21,658 nt of DNA, from contig JABDMQ010000234.1 of NCBI GenBank assembly GCA_013001365.1, positions 1-21,658 on the forward strand, read 5' to 3'. The notes under the pieces were generated by a model. That model made no database searches and was not told where the DNA came from. It worked only from the letters and a program-made list of their open reading frames with translations. The translations under genes were made by a program, and so were the position numbers. Below are positions 15,164 to 21,658 of this stretch, in pieces. Within the stretch, counting starts at the first letter, position 1; the number at the start of each line of letters is the position of its first letter. The stretch is from Flavobacteriaceae bacterium (lineage in GTDB: Bacteria; Bacteroidota; Bacteroidia; Flavobacteriales; Flavobacteriaceae).

Positions 15164-15207
15164 CAAATCTAAAATAGAATTAAGGCAATAAAGGTAACCT
15201 ATGTTAC
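15164..15207 (-). promoter_or_regulatory. Operator and promoter of tauE
   Basis: A perfect inverted repeat GTAAC-N4-GTTAC at 15194-15207 (minus-strand reading TGTAACATAGGTTACC), then exactly 22 bases, then TAGATTTG (15171-15164), a perfect TAnnTTTG, and 17 bases to the tauE ATG. The operator lies 5 bases after the stop codon of the Crp/Fnr gene, so regulator gene and target promoter are packed end to end. Confidence 0.86.
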
Positions 15208-15212
15208 ACAGA

Positions 15213-15845
15213 TCATAGTTCTAATACCTTAATGCTATTTCTATGCAGTTCGATTTTACCAGAATTCTCTAAAGATTTCAGCAATCTGGAAACCACGACC
15301 CTTGAAGTGTGCAGGTCTCGAGCAATCTCTTGATGTGTAGCATGTATAGTTTCATTATGATTTACCATGGCCTTATCCTTGAGATGATTGAACAGGCGCT
15401 CATCCATTTTCAGAAATGCCAATGAATTCACTGCATCCAATAATTCAGACATACGATCATGATAACTTTGCAATATGAATTTTTGCCAACTCTTGTATTT
15501 ACTCATCCACTCTTCCATTTTCTGGACCGGTATCATGATCAACTTTGCATCTGTTTCTGCTATTGCCCTGATTTCGCTTTTTGAGTCCCCAAGACAGCAA
15601 GAAAACGTCATAGCACAAGTGTCACCTTGTTCAAGGAAGTACAAGACCAATTCGTCACCATTCTCGTCCTCTCTCAGGATCTTTATGGCACCACTGATCA
15701 ATAAAGGCATTGACTTTATGTATTCACCAATTTCAATGAGTTTATAACCTGCAGGAATATCTTTGTAGGTACCTACTTTGTTGATCTCTTGAAGTAATTC
15801 TTCTTCAAATAAATAGCCATAATTCCTTGTTAGGTCGTCTATCAT
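15213..15845 (-). CDS. Crp/Fnr-family transcriptional regulator, candidate activator of the sulfur regulon
   Basis: A 210-residue regulator. The N-terminal half is a cyclic-nucleotide-binding-type beta-barrel (GYKLIEIGEYIKSMPLLISGAIKIL, ELVLYFLEQGDTCAMTF); the dimer helix runs from about 115 to 140 (the WQKFILQSYHDRMSELLDAVNSLAFL region). The C-terminal winged helix has ATHQEIARDLHTSRVVVSRLLKSLENSGKI, with TSRVVVSRLLK as the recognition helix. The cAMP-contact RES motif is absent. Instead a cysteine cluster (Cys77, Cys83, Cys84 in TCAMTFSCCLG) sits at the end of the barrel, a possible thiol/persulfide sensor. It lies directly upstream of tauE. A poor -7 candidate (TAATTTTA at 15881-15874) precedes it; no regulon operator is present upstream, so it does not appear to control itself through that site. 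Confidence 0.93.
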   Translation of the reverse strand: MIDDLTRNYGYLFEEELLQEINKVGTYKDIPAGYKLIEIGEYIKSMPLLISGAIKILREDENGDELVLYFLEQGDTCAMTFSCCLGDSKSEIRAIAETDAKLIMIPVQKMEEWMSKYKSWQKFILQSYHDRMSELLDAVNSLAFLKMDERLFNHLKDKAMVNHNETIHATHQEIARDLHTSRVVVSRLLKSLENSGKIELHRNSIKVLEL

Positions 15846-15901
15846 GTATTTTCGATATAGTGTTTGTACTGGCTAAAATTAATCATCTTTTATTTAAGCT
15901 C

Positions 15902-16576
15902 CTACGATAAAATTCGTCCATCGCCCATTTGAATGATCCTATCGGTATTGCTTGCAAAATCTTCATCATGTGTAACAACTAAAAGTGATAGCCCTTTTTC
16001 ATCACTTAATTGCTTGAAAATGTTGAATACATTTTCTGCATTATAACTATCCAAGTTCCCAGTTGGTTCATCTCCCATGATTATTGAAGGGTCATTGATC
16101 AATGCCCTTGCTATAGCCACCCTCTGTTTTTCGCCTCCTGAAATTCGTGAAGCGCGCTTTCTCCCTAAATGATCGATATTCAGCATCTTCAGTTTTTCCA
16201 TGGCGCTATGTTCTATTTCCTCAAAAGATTTTTCTGCTAATTTCTTAGCTGGAAGCATGACATTCTCCAATACTGAGAATTCAGATAATAAATAATGGAA
16301 TTGAAATACAAACCCGATGTGCTTATTACGCAGATAGGAAAGATATTGCCTGCTTTGTCCTGTAACGAGTTCATCGTTCAAGAACAGTTCTCCTTCATAA
16401 TCAGTATCCATTGTAGACAGGATATAAAGCAAGGTAGACTTTCCGCATCCGGACTTACCCATTATCGAAGCAAATTCTCCTTTCTCCACCCTAAAGGATA
16501 CATCCTTTATTACATGGAATAATACAGGTTTCCTGAAGTATTTGTTTATATTTTTTGCTTCGAGTACTGTCGTCAT
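15902..16576 (-). CDS. ABC transporter ATP-binding protein (MacB/LolD type)
   Basis: A 224-residue ATPase of the MacB/LolD group with all motifs intact: Walker A GKSGCGKST (residues 40-48), Q-loop Gln93 in GFVFQFHYLL, signature SGGEKQRVAIARAL (from 147), Walker B IIMGDEPTGNLD (from 166) and H-loop His204. The GEPTGNLD-like segment is characteristic of this subfamily, which powers FtsX-type permeases that move substrates out of the inner membrane without a classic transport channel. It starts 1 base after the permease stop and is the third gene of a set adaptor - permease - ATPase. It is followed by the Crp/Fnr gene 56 bases later with no visible terminator, so some read-through into the regulator is possible. 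Confidence 0.94.
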   Translation of the reverse strand: MTTVLEAKNINKYFRKPVLFHVIKDVSFRVEKGEFASIMGKSGCGKSTLLYILSTMDTDYEGELFLNDELVTGQSRQYLSYLRNKHIGFVFQFHYLLSEFSVLENVMLPAKKLAEKSFEEIEHSAMEKLKMLNIDHLGRKRASRISGGEKQRVAIARALINDPSIIMGDEPTGNLDSYNAENVFNIFKQLSDEKGLSLLVVTHDEDFASNTDRIIQMGDGRILS

Positions 16577-16577
16577 G

Positions 16578-17840
16578 TCATTGTCCTCTTATTATTCGAA
16601 CAGGGTCTATTTTCTTGGCCTTTTTAGATGGCAAGTATCCTGCTAAGAATGTTGATAGCATGGCAAAAGTAAATCCGATGATAAAGAATAAAGGTTGGAT
16701 ATTCACTGGATAGGTTTCTACTGTGGGTAAGGCTTCTGTTTGAAATGGAATGGTGCTTATAAAGCTAGCAAGACCGAGACCTATGGCCAAACCTAGAATA
16801 CCGCCTACAAATCCAATGATCATAGCTTGGCTCATGAAGATCAATTGTACATCCTTGCCCGAAAATCCTGTTGCCTTCAGTATGGCAATGTCATTCATTT
16901 TCTCGTAGATGAGCATGTTGAGGATATTATAAATTCCGAATCCGGCAACAATAAGCAGTGTAATAGAGACGGCATAGGTAATAAGGTTCCTTATGGTGGT
17001 TCCGGTTTCAAACTGTGCATTGGCAGTCTTGATGTCAATCGCCTTTAAGTTGAATTGTTGCTCTATTTTTTTGGATAACGGTACAGCTTGCTCGATGTCA
17101 TGGAGTTTCACATTGATATCTGTTATGTAGTTCTCCGCTTCTCCAAGTATGCGTTGAACAGATTTAACGTTGGTAAAACTCTGTATGGCATCTAGGTCTG
17201 CAATGCCACTTTGATAGAAACCAACGATCTTAAGGGGGAAGACCTCGCCAGAAATCGGACTTATCTGTATACGATCTCCAACGTGTAATGACATCTTCTC
17301 AGCTATGCCAATACCAAGTAAAATTCCATTATCTGTATTTTGAAGCGCTTCTGCAGATCCTTCGACGATGTAATCGCCCATATTGAACAATCGTTCTTCA
17401 TCTATAGGATTGATACCGGTTAAATTACCACCTAATTCAATTGATCCTGCTATATAGAATATCTGAGTTTTTACCTGAGGAAGAACGCCTCGAACGTTTT
17501 CGTCTTCTTCGAGGTATTTAATGATGGGTAAGGCATTATGTATTTTTTTCTGTGTAAGCTTAGGCTTTATGGAGTGAACCACATTGAAGCTATTCTTGAA
17601 CTCATCGTATAAGGCGATAGGTTGCTCCTTTGAAGGTTCTATTTCATTGTATATGTGAACATGAGGTGTCTGGTTCAAGATCAGGTCGTCAAGCATGCCA
17701 TTCAGTCCTGTCATGAAACATACTAAGGTGATATAGGCGCCTATACCAAAAGTGACACCTAGGGCGGCCGTAGATGTTTGCTTGATCTTGGTGAGCAAAT
17801 GCGTCTTGGCAATATTCAATATCACTTTCCAATTAGTCAT
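16578..17840 (-). CDS. ABC transporter permease, FtsX/MacB type
   Basis: A 420-residue permease with one N-terminal membrane helix (AALGVTFGIGAYITLVCFM), a large periplasmic MacB-like domain (about 45-280), and three C-terminal helices (about 285-310, 335-365 and 380-405). It ends in the LPSKKAKKIDPVRIIRG segment typical of FtsX-family permeases. GFGIYNILNMLIYEKMNDIAILKATGFSGKDV carries the coupling helix that contacts the ATPase. Its ATG overlaps the stop of the upstream adaptor gene by 4 bases. The protein lacks a fused ATPase domain, so it is a split MacB or LolC/E-like form. With an HlyD-like adaptor it should export from the periplasm, but the substrate is unknown. Confidence 0.92.
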   Translation of the reverse strand: MTNWKVILNIAKTHLLTKIKQTSTAALGVTFGIGAYITLVCFMTGLNGMLDDLILNQTPHVHIYNEIEPSKEQPIALYDEFKNSFNVVHSIKPKLTQKKIHNALPIIKYLEEDENVRGVLPQVKTQIFYIAGSIELGGNLTGINPIDEERLFNMGDYIVEGSAEALQNTDNGILLGIGIAEKMSLHVGDRIQISPISGEVFPLKIVGFYQSGIADLDAIQSFTNVKSVQRILGEAENYITDINVKLHDIEQAVPLSKKIEQQFNLKAIDIKTANAQFETGTTIRNLITYAVSITLLIVAGFGIYNILNMLIYEKMNDIAILKATGFSGKDVQLIFMSQAMIIGFVGGILGLAIGLGLASFISTIPFQTEALPTVETYPVNIQPLFFIIGFTFAMLSTFLAGYLPSKKAKKIDPVRIIRGQ

Positions 17841-18916
17841 TCCTCCGGTTTGAGTATATAGGTGTCCTTTGTAATGCCGGAGAGTACTTCGACGTATTCT
17901 AGGTTTTGAAGCCCTATCGCAATATCAACAATTCCATCTTCAGTGCGAACTTTGTCATTGTCGATAAGGTATTCTTTGGGTATAGTAAGGACGTTGTCTT
18001 TTCTAGCGATTATTATGTTGCCTTCTCCAGAAAGCCCTGGATAAAGTACATCAGGAAGCTGAACGAAACGCCCTTCGACTTTAAAGGTCTGATTGCGTTC
18101 ATCTTTCTTTGGATAGATCTTAGAGACTTTTCCCTTGAAGATGTTATTGCTGTAGGCATCAAGATTGATCAAGACTTCCTGGTCCCTTTTGACTCTTACG
18201 ATATCGACTTCATCTATGAGCAATTCTATTACGAAATTGGTCGCGCTCCCTATGGATGCTAGAGGTTGAGTAGTATTGACGCTTTCGCCAGGTTCTTTGT
18301 ACAATGCATATACTTTCCCGTTCATCTTGCTTTTCACGGAGAAATCCTTTGTATTGATTAATGAGGCCTGATAACTGTTTTGGGCTTGTTTAACAGCCGT
18401 GAGCAATTCATTTTTTGTTCTATTGTATTTGCTCCTAAGAAGATCAAGGTTGTTTTGAGACAAGTCGTAGTTGAGCTTTCGGTTATCGTAATCAACCTTT
18501 GATCCTATTTTCTGTTCCCATAGGTTTTTTTGCCTAAAGAAATTTATTGAATCATTGCTTAATTTCAGTTTAGCAGCAGCTATTTCTTCTTCGATTCCAC
18601 TTAATATTGCTGCACTACCATAGTAATTTTCTTTTGCTAGATCCAGCGCTAATTTGGCATTCTGTGTATTGAGTTTTGGTGCATTATTTATTATCTCGAT
18701 GATTGGTTGGTCTTTTTTTACAAGATCGCCTTCCTCTACTAAATTGATGTCCAAAATACCAGCCACTATGGCATGCACTTGATAAGAACTATCAGGTTGA
18801 ATGGTTACGGAAGAATAAACCGATTCGGTCAGGTCCCTCTCTTGGGGCTGTATTTTGTCCTGCTCATTGGAACAGGAACTAATGATGATTAGCAGTATTA
18901 AAAATATGTATTTCAT
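17837..18916 (-). CDS. ABC exporter periplasmic adaptor lipoprotein (MacA/HlyD-like)
   Basis: A 359-residue adaptor. The signal ends at ISSC (Cys15), so it is a lipoprotein. A barrel-sandwich first half (YQVHAIVAGILDINLVEEGDLVKKDQPIIEI) precedes a long helical hairpin (about 75-190), followed by the second half (SKMNGKVYALYKEPGESVNTTQPLASI) and a beta-barrel domain (EVLINLDAYSNNIFKGKVSKIYP). It is the first gene of the unit adaptor - permease - ATPase and overlaps the permease by 4 bases. A -7-like TACTTTTA lies at 18933-18926, 9 bases ahead of the ATG. No outer membrane factor is encoded with it; it would have to borrow a TolC, possibly the one at 9485-10795. No regulon operator is seen upstream. 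Confidence 0.9.
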   Translation of the reverse strand: MKYIFLILLIIISSCSNEQDKIQPQERDLTESVYSSVTIQPDSSYQVHAIVAGILDINLVEEGDLVKKDQPIIEIINNAPKLNTQNAKLALDLAKENYYGSAAILSGIEEEIAAAKLKLSNDSINFFRQKNLWEQKIGSKVDYDNRKLNYDLSQNNLDLLRSKYNRTKNELLTAVKQAQNSYQASLINTKDFSVKSKMNGKVYALYKEPGESVNTTQPLASIGSATNFVIELLIDEVDIVRVKRDQEVLINLDAYSNNIFKGKVSKIYPKKDERNQTFKVEGRFVQLPDVLYPGLSGEGNIIIARKDNVLTIPKEYLIDNDKVRTEDGIVDIAIGLQNLEYVEVLSGITKDTYILKPEE

Positions 18917-19020
18917 AAAGTATGATAAAAGTATTGCAGATGATGTTCCGTTAAAATGATATTGGTCAGAGAATCAAGACCGATTTAGTGCCATTAGGAA
19001 GTAAATAATGTTAATGGGCT

Positions 19021-19722
19021 TTATTCTAGGGTGCCTAATGCAATTTCGACCATCGTCCTGAAGGTGCTTTCACGATCGTCTGCCGATGTACGTTCTTTGG
19101 TCACTAGCGAGTCTGAAACCGTAAGGATTGACAGGGCCTTGACATTGAATTTCGCCGCAATAGTATACAAACCTGCGGTTTCCATTTCAACGCATAGAAC
19201 ACCGAAATCCGCCCATTTTTTATAAGAGTCGAAGTCATCTTCATAGAATTCGTCAGCAGAAAGTACGTTGCCCGCTTTAATAGGAATATTATGTTCTCGT
19301 GCATACAATGCTGCCTTCATGAAAAGTTCATAATTTGCAGTAGGAGAGTAGTCTGCATTGATAAACCGTGAATTATTGATGCCTGAAGTTGAAGAAGCGG
19401 CCATGGCAATGACGATGTCACGTATTTTAACATCCTTTTGATAGGAGCCAGTGGAGCCAACGCGAATAAGGTTCTTAACGCCATATTCATTGATCAATTC
19501 GTGACAATATATCAAGGCAGATGGGATGCCCATCCCAGTACCTTGCACGGAGACAGACTTACCATTAAAAGTTCCAGTAAATCCTAACATACCACGTACA
19601 TCGTTATAGCATCTACTGTTTTTTAAAAAGGTTTCAGCTATCCATTTGGCCCTCATGGGATCGCCTGGCAGTAACACGGTTTCAGCTATTTCACCCTTTT
19701 TGGCTTCAATATGTGTACTCAT
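19021..19722 (-). CDS. deoD: DeoD-type purine-nucleoside phosphorylase
   Basis: A 233-residue enzyme that splits purine (deoxy)nucleosides with phosphate, giving the free base and (deoxy)ribose 1-phosphate. The N-terminus HIEAKKGEIAETVLLPGDPMRAKWIAE has the phosphate-binding GDPMRA; GTGMGIPSALIY, RVGSTGSYQ, VEMETAGLY and ILTVSDSL (general-acid Asp) follow in the order of E. coli DeoD. Length fits the hexameric bacterial class. It starts 2 bases after the deoC stop, so its translation is coupled to the aldolase acting one step later in deoxynucleoside breakdown; the mutase step (DeoB) is not in the window. It is the last gene of the operon from 21041. No clear terminator follows. Confidence 0.95.
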   Translation of the reverse strand: MSTHIEAKKGEIAETVLLPGDPMRAKWIAETFLKNSRCYNDVRGMLGFTGTFNGKSVSVQGTGMGIPSALIYCHELINEYGVKNLIRVGSTGSYQKDVKIRDIVIAMAASSTSGINNSRFINADYSPTANYELFMKAALYAREHNIPIKAGNVLSADEFYEDDFDSYKKWADFGVLCVEMETAGLYTIAAKFNVKALSILTVSDSLVTKERTSADDRESTFRTMVEIALGTLE

Positions 19723-19724
19723 GT

Positions 19725-20360
19725 TCAGTCGTTTAGGATAATTGTGGAGGTGCCGATTCTCGAAACACCCAGTTCGATGTACTTCTTAGCGGTTTCTGTA
19801 TTCTTGATTCCTCCAGATGCTTTTATCTTTAATTTATCGCCAACCATTTCTTTCATGACAGCTACATTTTCTAAGGTTGCTCCTGCAGTACCAAAACCTG
19901 TTGACGTCTTTATGAAATCGGCTCCGGAATTCAAGACAATTTCACAGGCTGTTTTCAGCTCTTCATTATTCAAATAGCATGTTTCTACTATGACCTTCAA
20001 GGTATTCATGCCAATTGCCTTCTTGATCGTTTCAATCTCATTTTGAACGAATTTATAATCCTTGGACTTAAAGACTCCTATATTCATGACCATATCAATT
20101 TCGTCAGCACCATCAGAAATACATTCTTGAGCTTCATATAGTTTTGATTTTGTAGACATGGCCCCTAATGGGAATCCTATAACAGAAGCAACTTTAACCT
20201 TCGAGTTGCTCAATGCAATGTTGGCAAGACCTGTGTAATGTCCATTTACACATACCGCATGGAAATCATGGGTATTTGCATCCGTACAAAGTTTTTTTAT
20301 GTCAGAAGGTGTTGCCGTGGCAGAGAGTAAGGTATAGTCTATATAATTGTTGATCTTCAT
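19725..20360 (-). CDS. deoC: Deoxyribose-phosphate aldolase
   Basis: A 211-residue class I aldolase that cleaves 2-deoxyribose 5-phosphate into glyceraldehyde 3-phosphate and acetaldehyde. The Schiff-base lysine is Lys151 in FIKTSTGFG; Lys180 in KIKASGGI and Asp89 in DEIDMVMNIG complete the active site. The N-terminal YIDYTLLSATAT matches the short bacterial DeoC form. Its ATG at 20360 overlaps the thioredoxin stop by 4 bases, and deoD follows with a 2-base gap. The gene is intact. Confidence 0.96.
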   Translation of the reverse strand: MKINNYIDYTLLSATATPSDIKKLCTDANTHDFHAVCVNGHYTGLANIALSNSKVKVASVIGFPLGAMSTKSKLYEAQECISDGADEIDMVMNIGVFKSKDYKFVQNEIETIKKAIGMNTLKVIVETCYLNNEELKTACEIVLNSGADFIKTSTGFGTAGATLENVAVMKEMVGDKLKIKASGGIKNTETAKKYIELGVSRIGTSTIILND

Positions 20361-20659
20361 GCCACTTTAGACTTGATAATCTGAATAATATCATTTTTTT
20401 GAATGACTCCCGATTGCCTCCATAATTGCTTGCCATCTTTAAATAAAAGCATGGTCGGGACACCTCTTACTTGGTATTTGGAGGCCAAGGGTTGGTTCTT
20501 GTCCACATCGATCTTGATGATCTTTATGTTATCACCCATTTCTTCCTTTACTTGTTTCAGGATAGGAGCAAGCATCTTGCATGGTCCACACCAATCTGCA
20601 TGGAAGTCTACTAGAACTGGCACCTCAGAATTGATTATTGAGCTAAATTTACTTTTCAT
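20357..20659 (-). CDS. Thioredoxin
   Basis: A 100-residue thioredoxin with active site WCGPC (Cys24, Cys27) in VDFHADWCGPCKML, the cis-proline in RGVPTMLLF, and the usual five-strand pattern ending in IIQIIKSKVA. No signal peptide is visible, so it is cytoplasmic. It reduces protein disulfides using NADPH through a thioredoxin reductase encoded elsewhere. It overlaps the TerB-like gene by 11 bases at its start and deoC by 4 bases at its end. Such tight coupling to deoxynucleoside catabolism is unusual for a housekeeping thioredoxin, so this is probably a secondary copy; I give no trxA symbol for that reason. Confidence 0.94.
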   Translation of the reverse strand: MKSKFSSIINSEVPVLVDFHADWCGPCKMLAPILKQVKEEMGDNIKIIKIDVDKNQPLASKYQVRGVPTMLLFKDGKQLWRQSGVIQKNDIIQIIKSKVA

Positions 20660-21041
20660 CTTCGTTCTTGAATTCTAGGTCAAGTCTAGCCAGCATAATC
20701 AGTTCGGACTTATTCCGGCCAGCGAAACTTGATGCTATTTCATTTGCTGTCTTAGAAATAAGTTGTTTTGTGCTATCTGGAAACATTTGTTCATTCCTAT
20801 GTTTGAAGGCGATAAAATTCTTGAAACAAATATCTGCATCGTATTCTTGATCTACATTTAGCCAATCGAATACGTCTACAATTTGAGAAGCATCTTCAAA
20901 GGAAGACCATTCTGTCTTTACGATTCTTTTCAATGCCAGAATCTCCAATTCATTAACGTTATTGTCTGAAGCGGCAATAGCATAGAATAATTTACCAAGA
21001 TTTTGGTAAAATTCGACTGTGTTTTCTGTTGTTGAGCCCAT
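20649..21041 (-). CDS. TerB-like alpha-helical protein
   Basis: I start this at the ATG at 21041 (MGSTTENTVEFYQ), giving 130 residues; the frame also has a TTG at 21050, but that overlaps the -7 element. The protein is all-helical with FYQNLGKLFYAIAASDNNVNELEILALKRIV, an acidic loop followed by a helix, in the way TerB-family proteins present carboxylates. TerB domains are linked to tellurite-resistance and metal-sensing systems, but no other ter gene is here. It overlaps the thioredoxin gene by 11 bases and leads the operon, making a redox or stress-linked role possible. The family call is from pattern only. Confidence 0.5.
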   Translation of the reverse strand: MGSTTENTVEFYQNLGKLFYAIAASDNNVNELEILALKRIVKTEWSSFEDASQIVDVFDWLNVDQEYDADICFKNFIAFKHRNEQMFPDSTKQLISKTANEIASSFAGRNKSELIMLARLDLEFKNEDEK

Positions 21042-21047
21042 AATTAT

Positions 21048-21077
21048 CAAAGCTAAACGAATTGCAGTTAATCAATT
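21048..21077 (-). promoter_or_regulatory. Promoter of the TerB-thioredoxin-deoC-deoD operon
   Basis: On the minus strand TAGCTTTG (21055-21048) is a perfect TAnnTTTG -7 element. An AATTG at 21077-21073 lies 17 bases upstream and can serve as a weak -33 box. The transcript would begin only a few bases ahead of the ATG at 21041, so the mRNA is nearly leaderless. This promoter lacks the GTAAC-N4-GTTAC operator. Confidence 0.45.
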
Positions 21078-21139
21078 ATGATATAAATCATTATTAATGA
21101 AAATAAGTGTAATTTTATGATTCATGCCAAGTAAAACAA

Positions 21140-21147
21140 TACTTTTA
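21140..21147 (+). promoter_or_regulatory. Possible -7 element of the PAS sensor gene
   Basis: TACTTTTA matches TAnnTTTG except for the final base and lies 8 bases ahead of the ATG at 21156. It is divergent from the promoter at 21048-21077; both promoters share the roughly 110-base intergenic region. No convincing -33 box is visible. Confidence 0.3.
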
Positions 21148-21155
21148 ATTCATTG

Positions 21156-21658
21156 ATGTTCAAACAAGATCAAGATATATTCAATGTACTGCTAGGAGCC
21201 GTCTCTGAAGGTGTTGTCATAGTGGATGAAGAACAGAACATAGTTGAGGTAAATCAATCTGCCTTGAAAATGTTTGGTTATAAAAAAGGAGATCTTTTAA
21301 AAAAACCCCTCAATATCCTTATCCCAAGAAACTATCATTCAGATCATGGCAAACATGTTGATGGTTTCATGAAAAAACAAACACGTCGTCGGATGGGCCA
21401 AGGTCGTGATATCTTTGGAGCAAGGAAGGATGGAACGACATTCCCTGTTGAAGCAGGATTAAATCCATTTTCGATATACGACAAGAACTATGTCATGGCA
21501 TTGGTCATTGATATTACAGTTCGTAAAGCGGCAGAACAAGAACTGAAGCATTGGTCCAAGATATTCAATCAATCATTGAATGAGATATACATTTTTAAAA
21601 CCGATGACTTAAAATTCGTGAATGTAAATTCAGGGGCCTTGAACAATATGGGCTATAG
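21156..21658 (+). CDS. PAS-domain signalling protein (probably a sensor kinase), 3'-truncated by the window edge
   Basis: The frame starts at ATG 21156 (MFKQDQDIFNVLLGAVSEG), is preceded by an in-frame stop at 21132-21134, and is still open at the last base (167 complete codons). The first PAS domain covers about residues 8-125, with AVSEGVVIVDEEQNIVEVNQSALKMFGY, a middle HGKHVDGFM and ARKDGTTFPVEAGLNPF, then the typical end VIDITVRKAAEQEL. A second PAS domain begins at about residue 133 (IFNQSLNEIYIFKTDDLKFVNVNSGALNNMGY). Tandem PAS domains joined by such a helix usually lead to a histidine kinase or cyclase domain, which lies outside the window. There is no membrane segment in the visible part, so it looks cytoplasmic at least at the N-terminus. 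Confidence 0.85.
   Translation, partial: MFKQDQDIFNVLLGAVSEGVVIVDEEQNIVEVNQSALKMFGYKKGDLLKKPLNILIPRNYHSDHGKHVDGFMKKQTRRRMGQGRDIFGARKDGTTFPVEAGLNPFSIYDKNYVMALVIDITVRKAAEQELKHWSKIFNQSLNEIYIFKTDDLKFVNVNSGALNNMGY

Noticed and set aside
15846..15901. Autoregulatory operator upstream of the Crp/Fnr gene
   Set aside because: No GTAAC or GTTAC pair occurs in this gap; only a poor -7-like element is present.
17906..18262. Plus-strand open frame of 118 codons opposite the ABC adaptor
   Set aside because: Shadow of a full-length adaptor; no promoter or start context.
18991..19017. Terminator after deoD (CCATTA/TAATGG inverted repeat)
   Set aside because: Only a 6-bp AT-rich stem with a 15-base loop and no T-run.

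Overview
The window (21,658 bp, AT-rich) looks like a chromosomal segment of a member of the Bacteroidota, most likely Flavobacteriaceae. The reasons are: promoters with the Bacteroidota -7 element TAnnTTTG instead of an E. coli-type -10; almost no Shine-Dalgarno sequences ahead of starts; and protein families typical of flavobacteria, such as the CCP-motif protein, a TolC/adaptor/RND operon carrying a small PII-like gene, and a DeoD/DeoC/thioredoxin operon. I see no tRNA, rRNA, CRISPR array, insertion sequence or integrase. Apart from the two partial genes at the edges (a membrane protein at the left and a PAS sensor at the right, both on +), every gene is on the minus strand.

Layout. (1) 1-647: 3' part of a polytopic membrane protein (+). 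(2) 658-2681: a flavin-flavoured operon (-) with a membrane-anchored flavodoxin-fold protein, an FMN-binding PNPOx-like protein, a conserved CCP-motif protein and a HemG-like flavodoxin. (3) 2758-4587: metallophosphoesterase and CDP-alcohol phosphatidyltransferase. (4) 4684-10795: tripartite RND efflux operon tolC - adaptor - pump - PII-like protein - DUF2892 protein. (5) 10913-12738: peroxiredoxin - rhodanese - cytochrome c lipoprotein - 49-residue membrane microprotein. (6) 12851-14266: metallo-beta-lactamase/double-rhodanese protein of the persulfide dioxygenase/CstB type. (7) 14346-15146: TauE/SafE exporter. (8) 15213-15845: Crp/Fnr-family regulator. (9) 15902-18916: MacAB/Lol-like ABC exporter. 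(10) 19021-21041: deoD - deoC - thioredoxin - TerB-like operon. (11) 21156 to the end: PAS sensor (+), divergent from (10).

The most striking signal is in blocks 4 to 8. Four separate transcription units (tauE, the persulfide dioxygenase-like gene, the peroxiredoxin operon and the RND efflux operon) each start behind a perfect inverted repeat GTAAC-N4-GTTAC. In every case the repeat is followed after exactly 22 bases by a -7 element TAnnTTTG (the last base is A in the peroxiredoxin promoter). No -33 TTTG is visible in these promoters; the operator sits where a class II activator would bind, centred near -41. The adjacent Crp/Fnr protein, which has a Cys77/Cys83-Cys84 cluster in its sensor domain, is the obvious candidate activator. 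The targets read as a sulfane-sulfur/persulfide stress response: persulfide oxidation to sulfite, sulfurtransfer by rhodaneses, anion export by TauE, peroxide removal and a c-type cytochrome. A whole RND pump with a PII-like protein and a DUF2892 membrane protein (the domain fused to rhodanese in E. coli YgaP) is wired to the same switch. The inducer and the pump substrate are inferred and cannot be read from the DNA.
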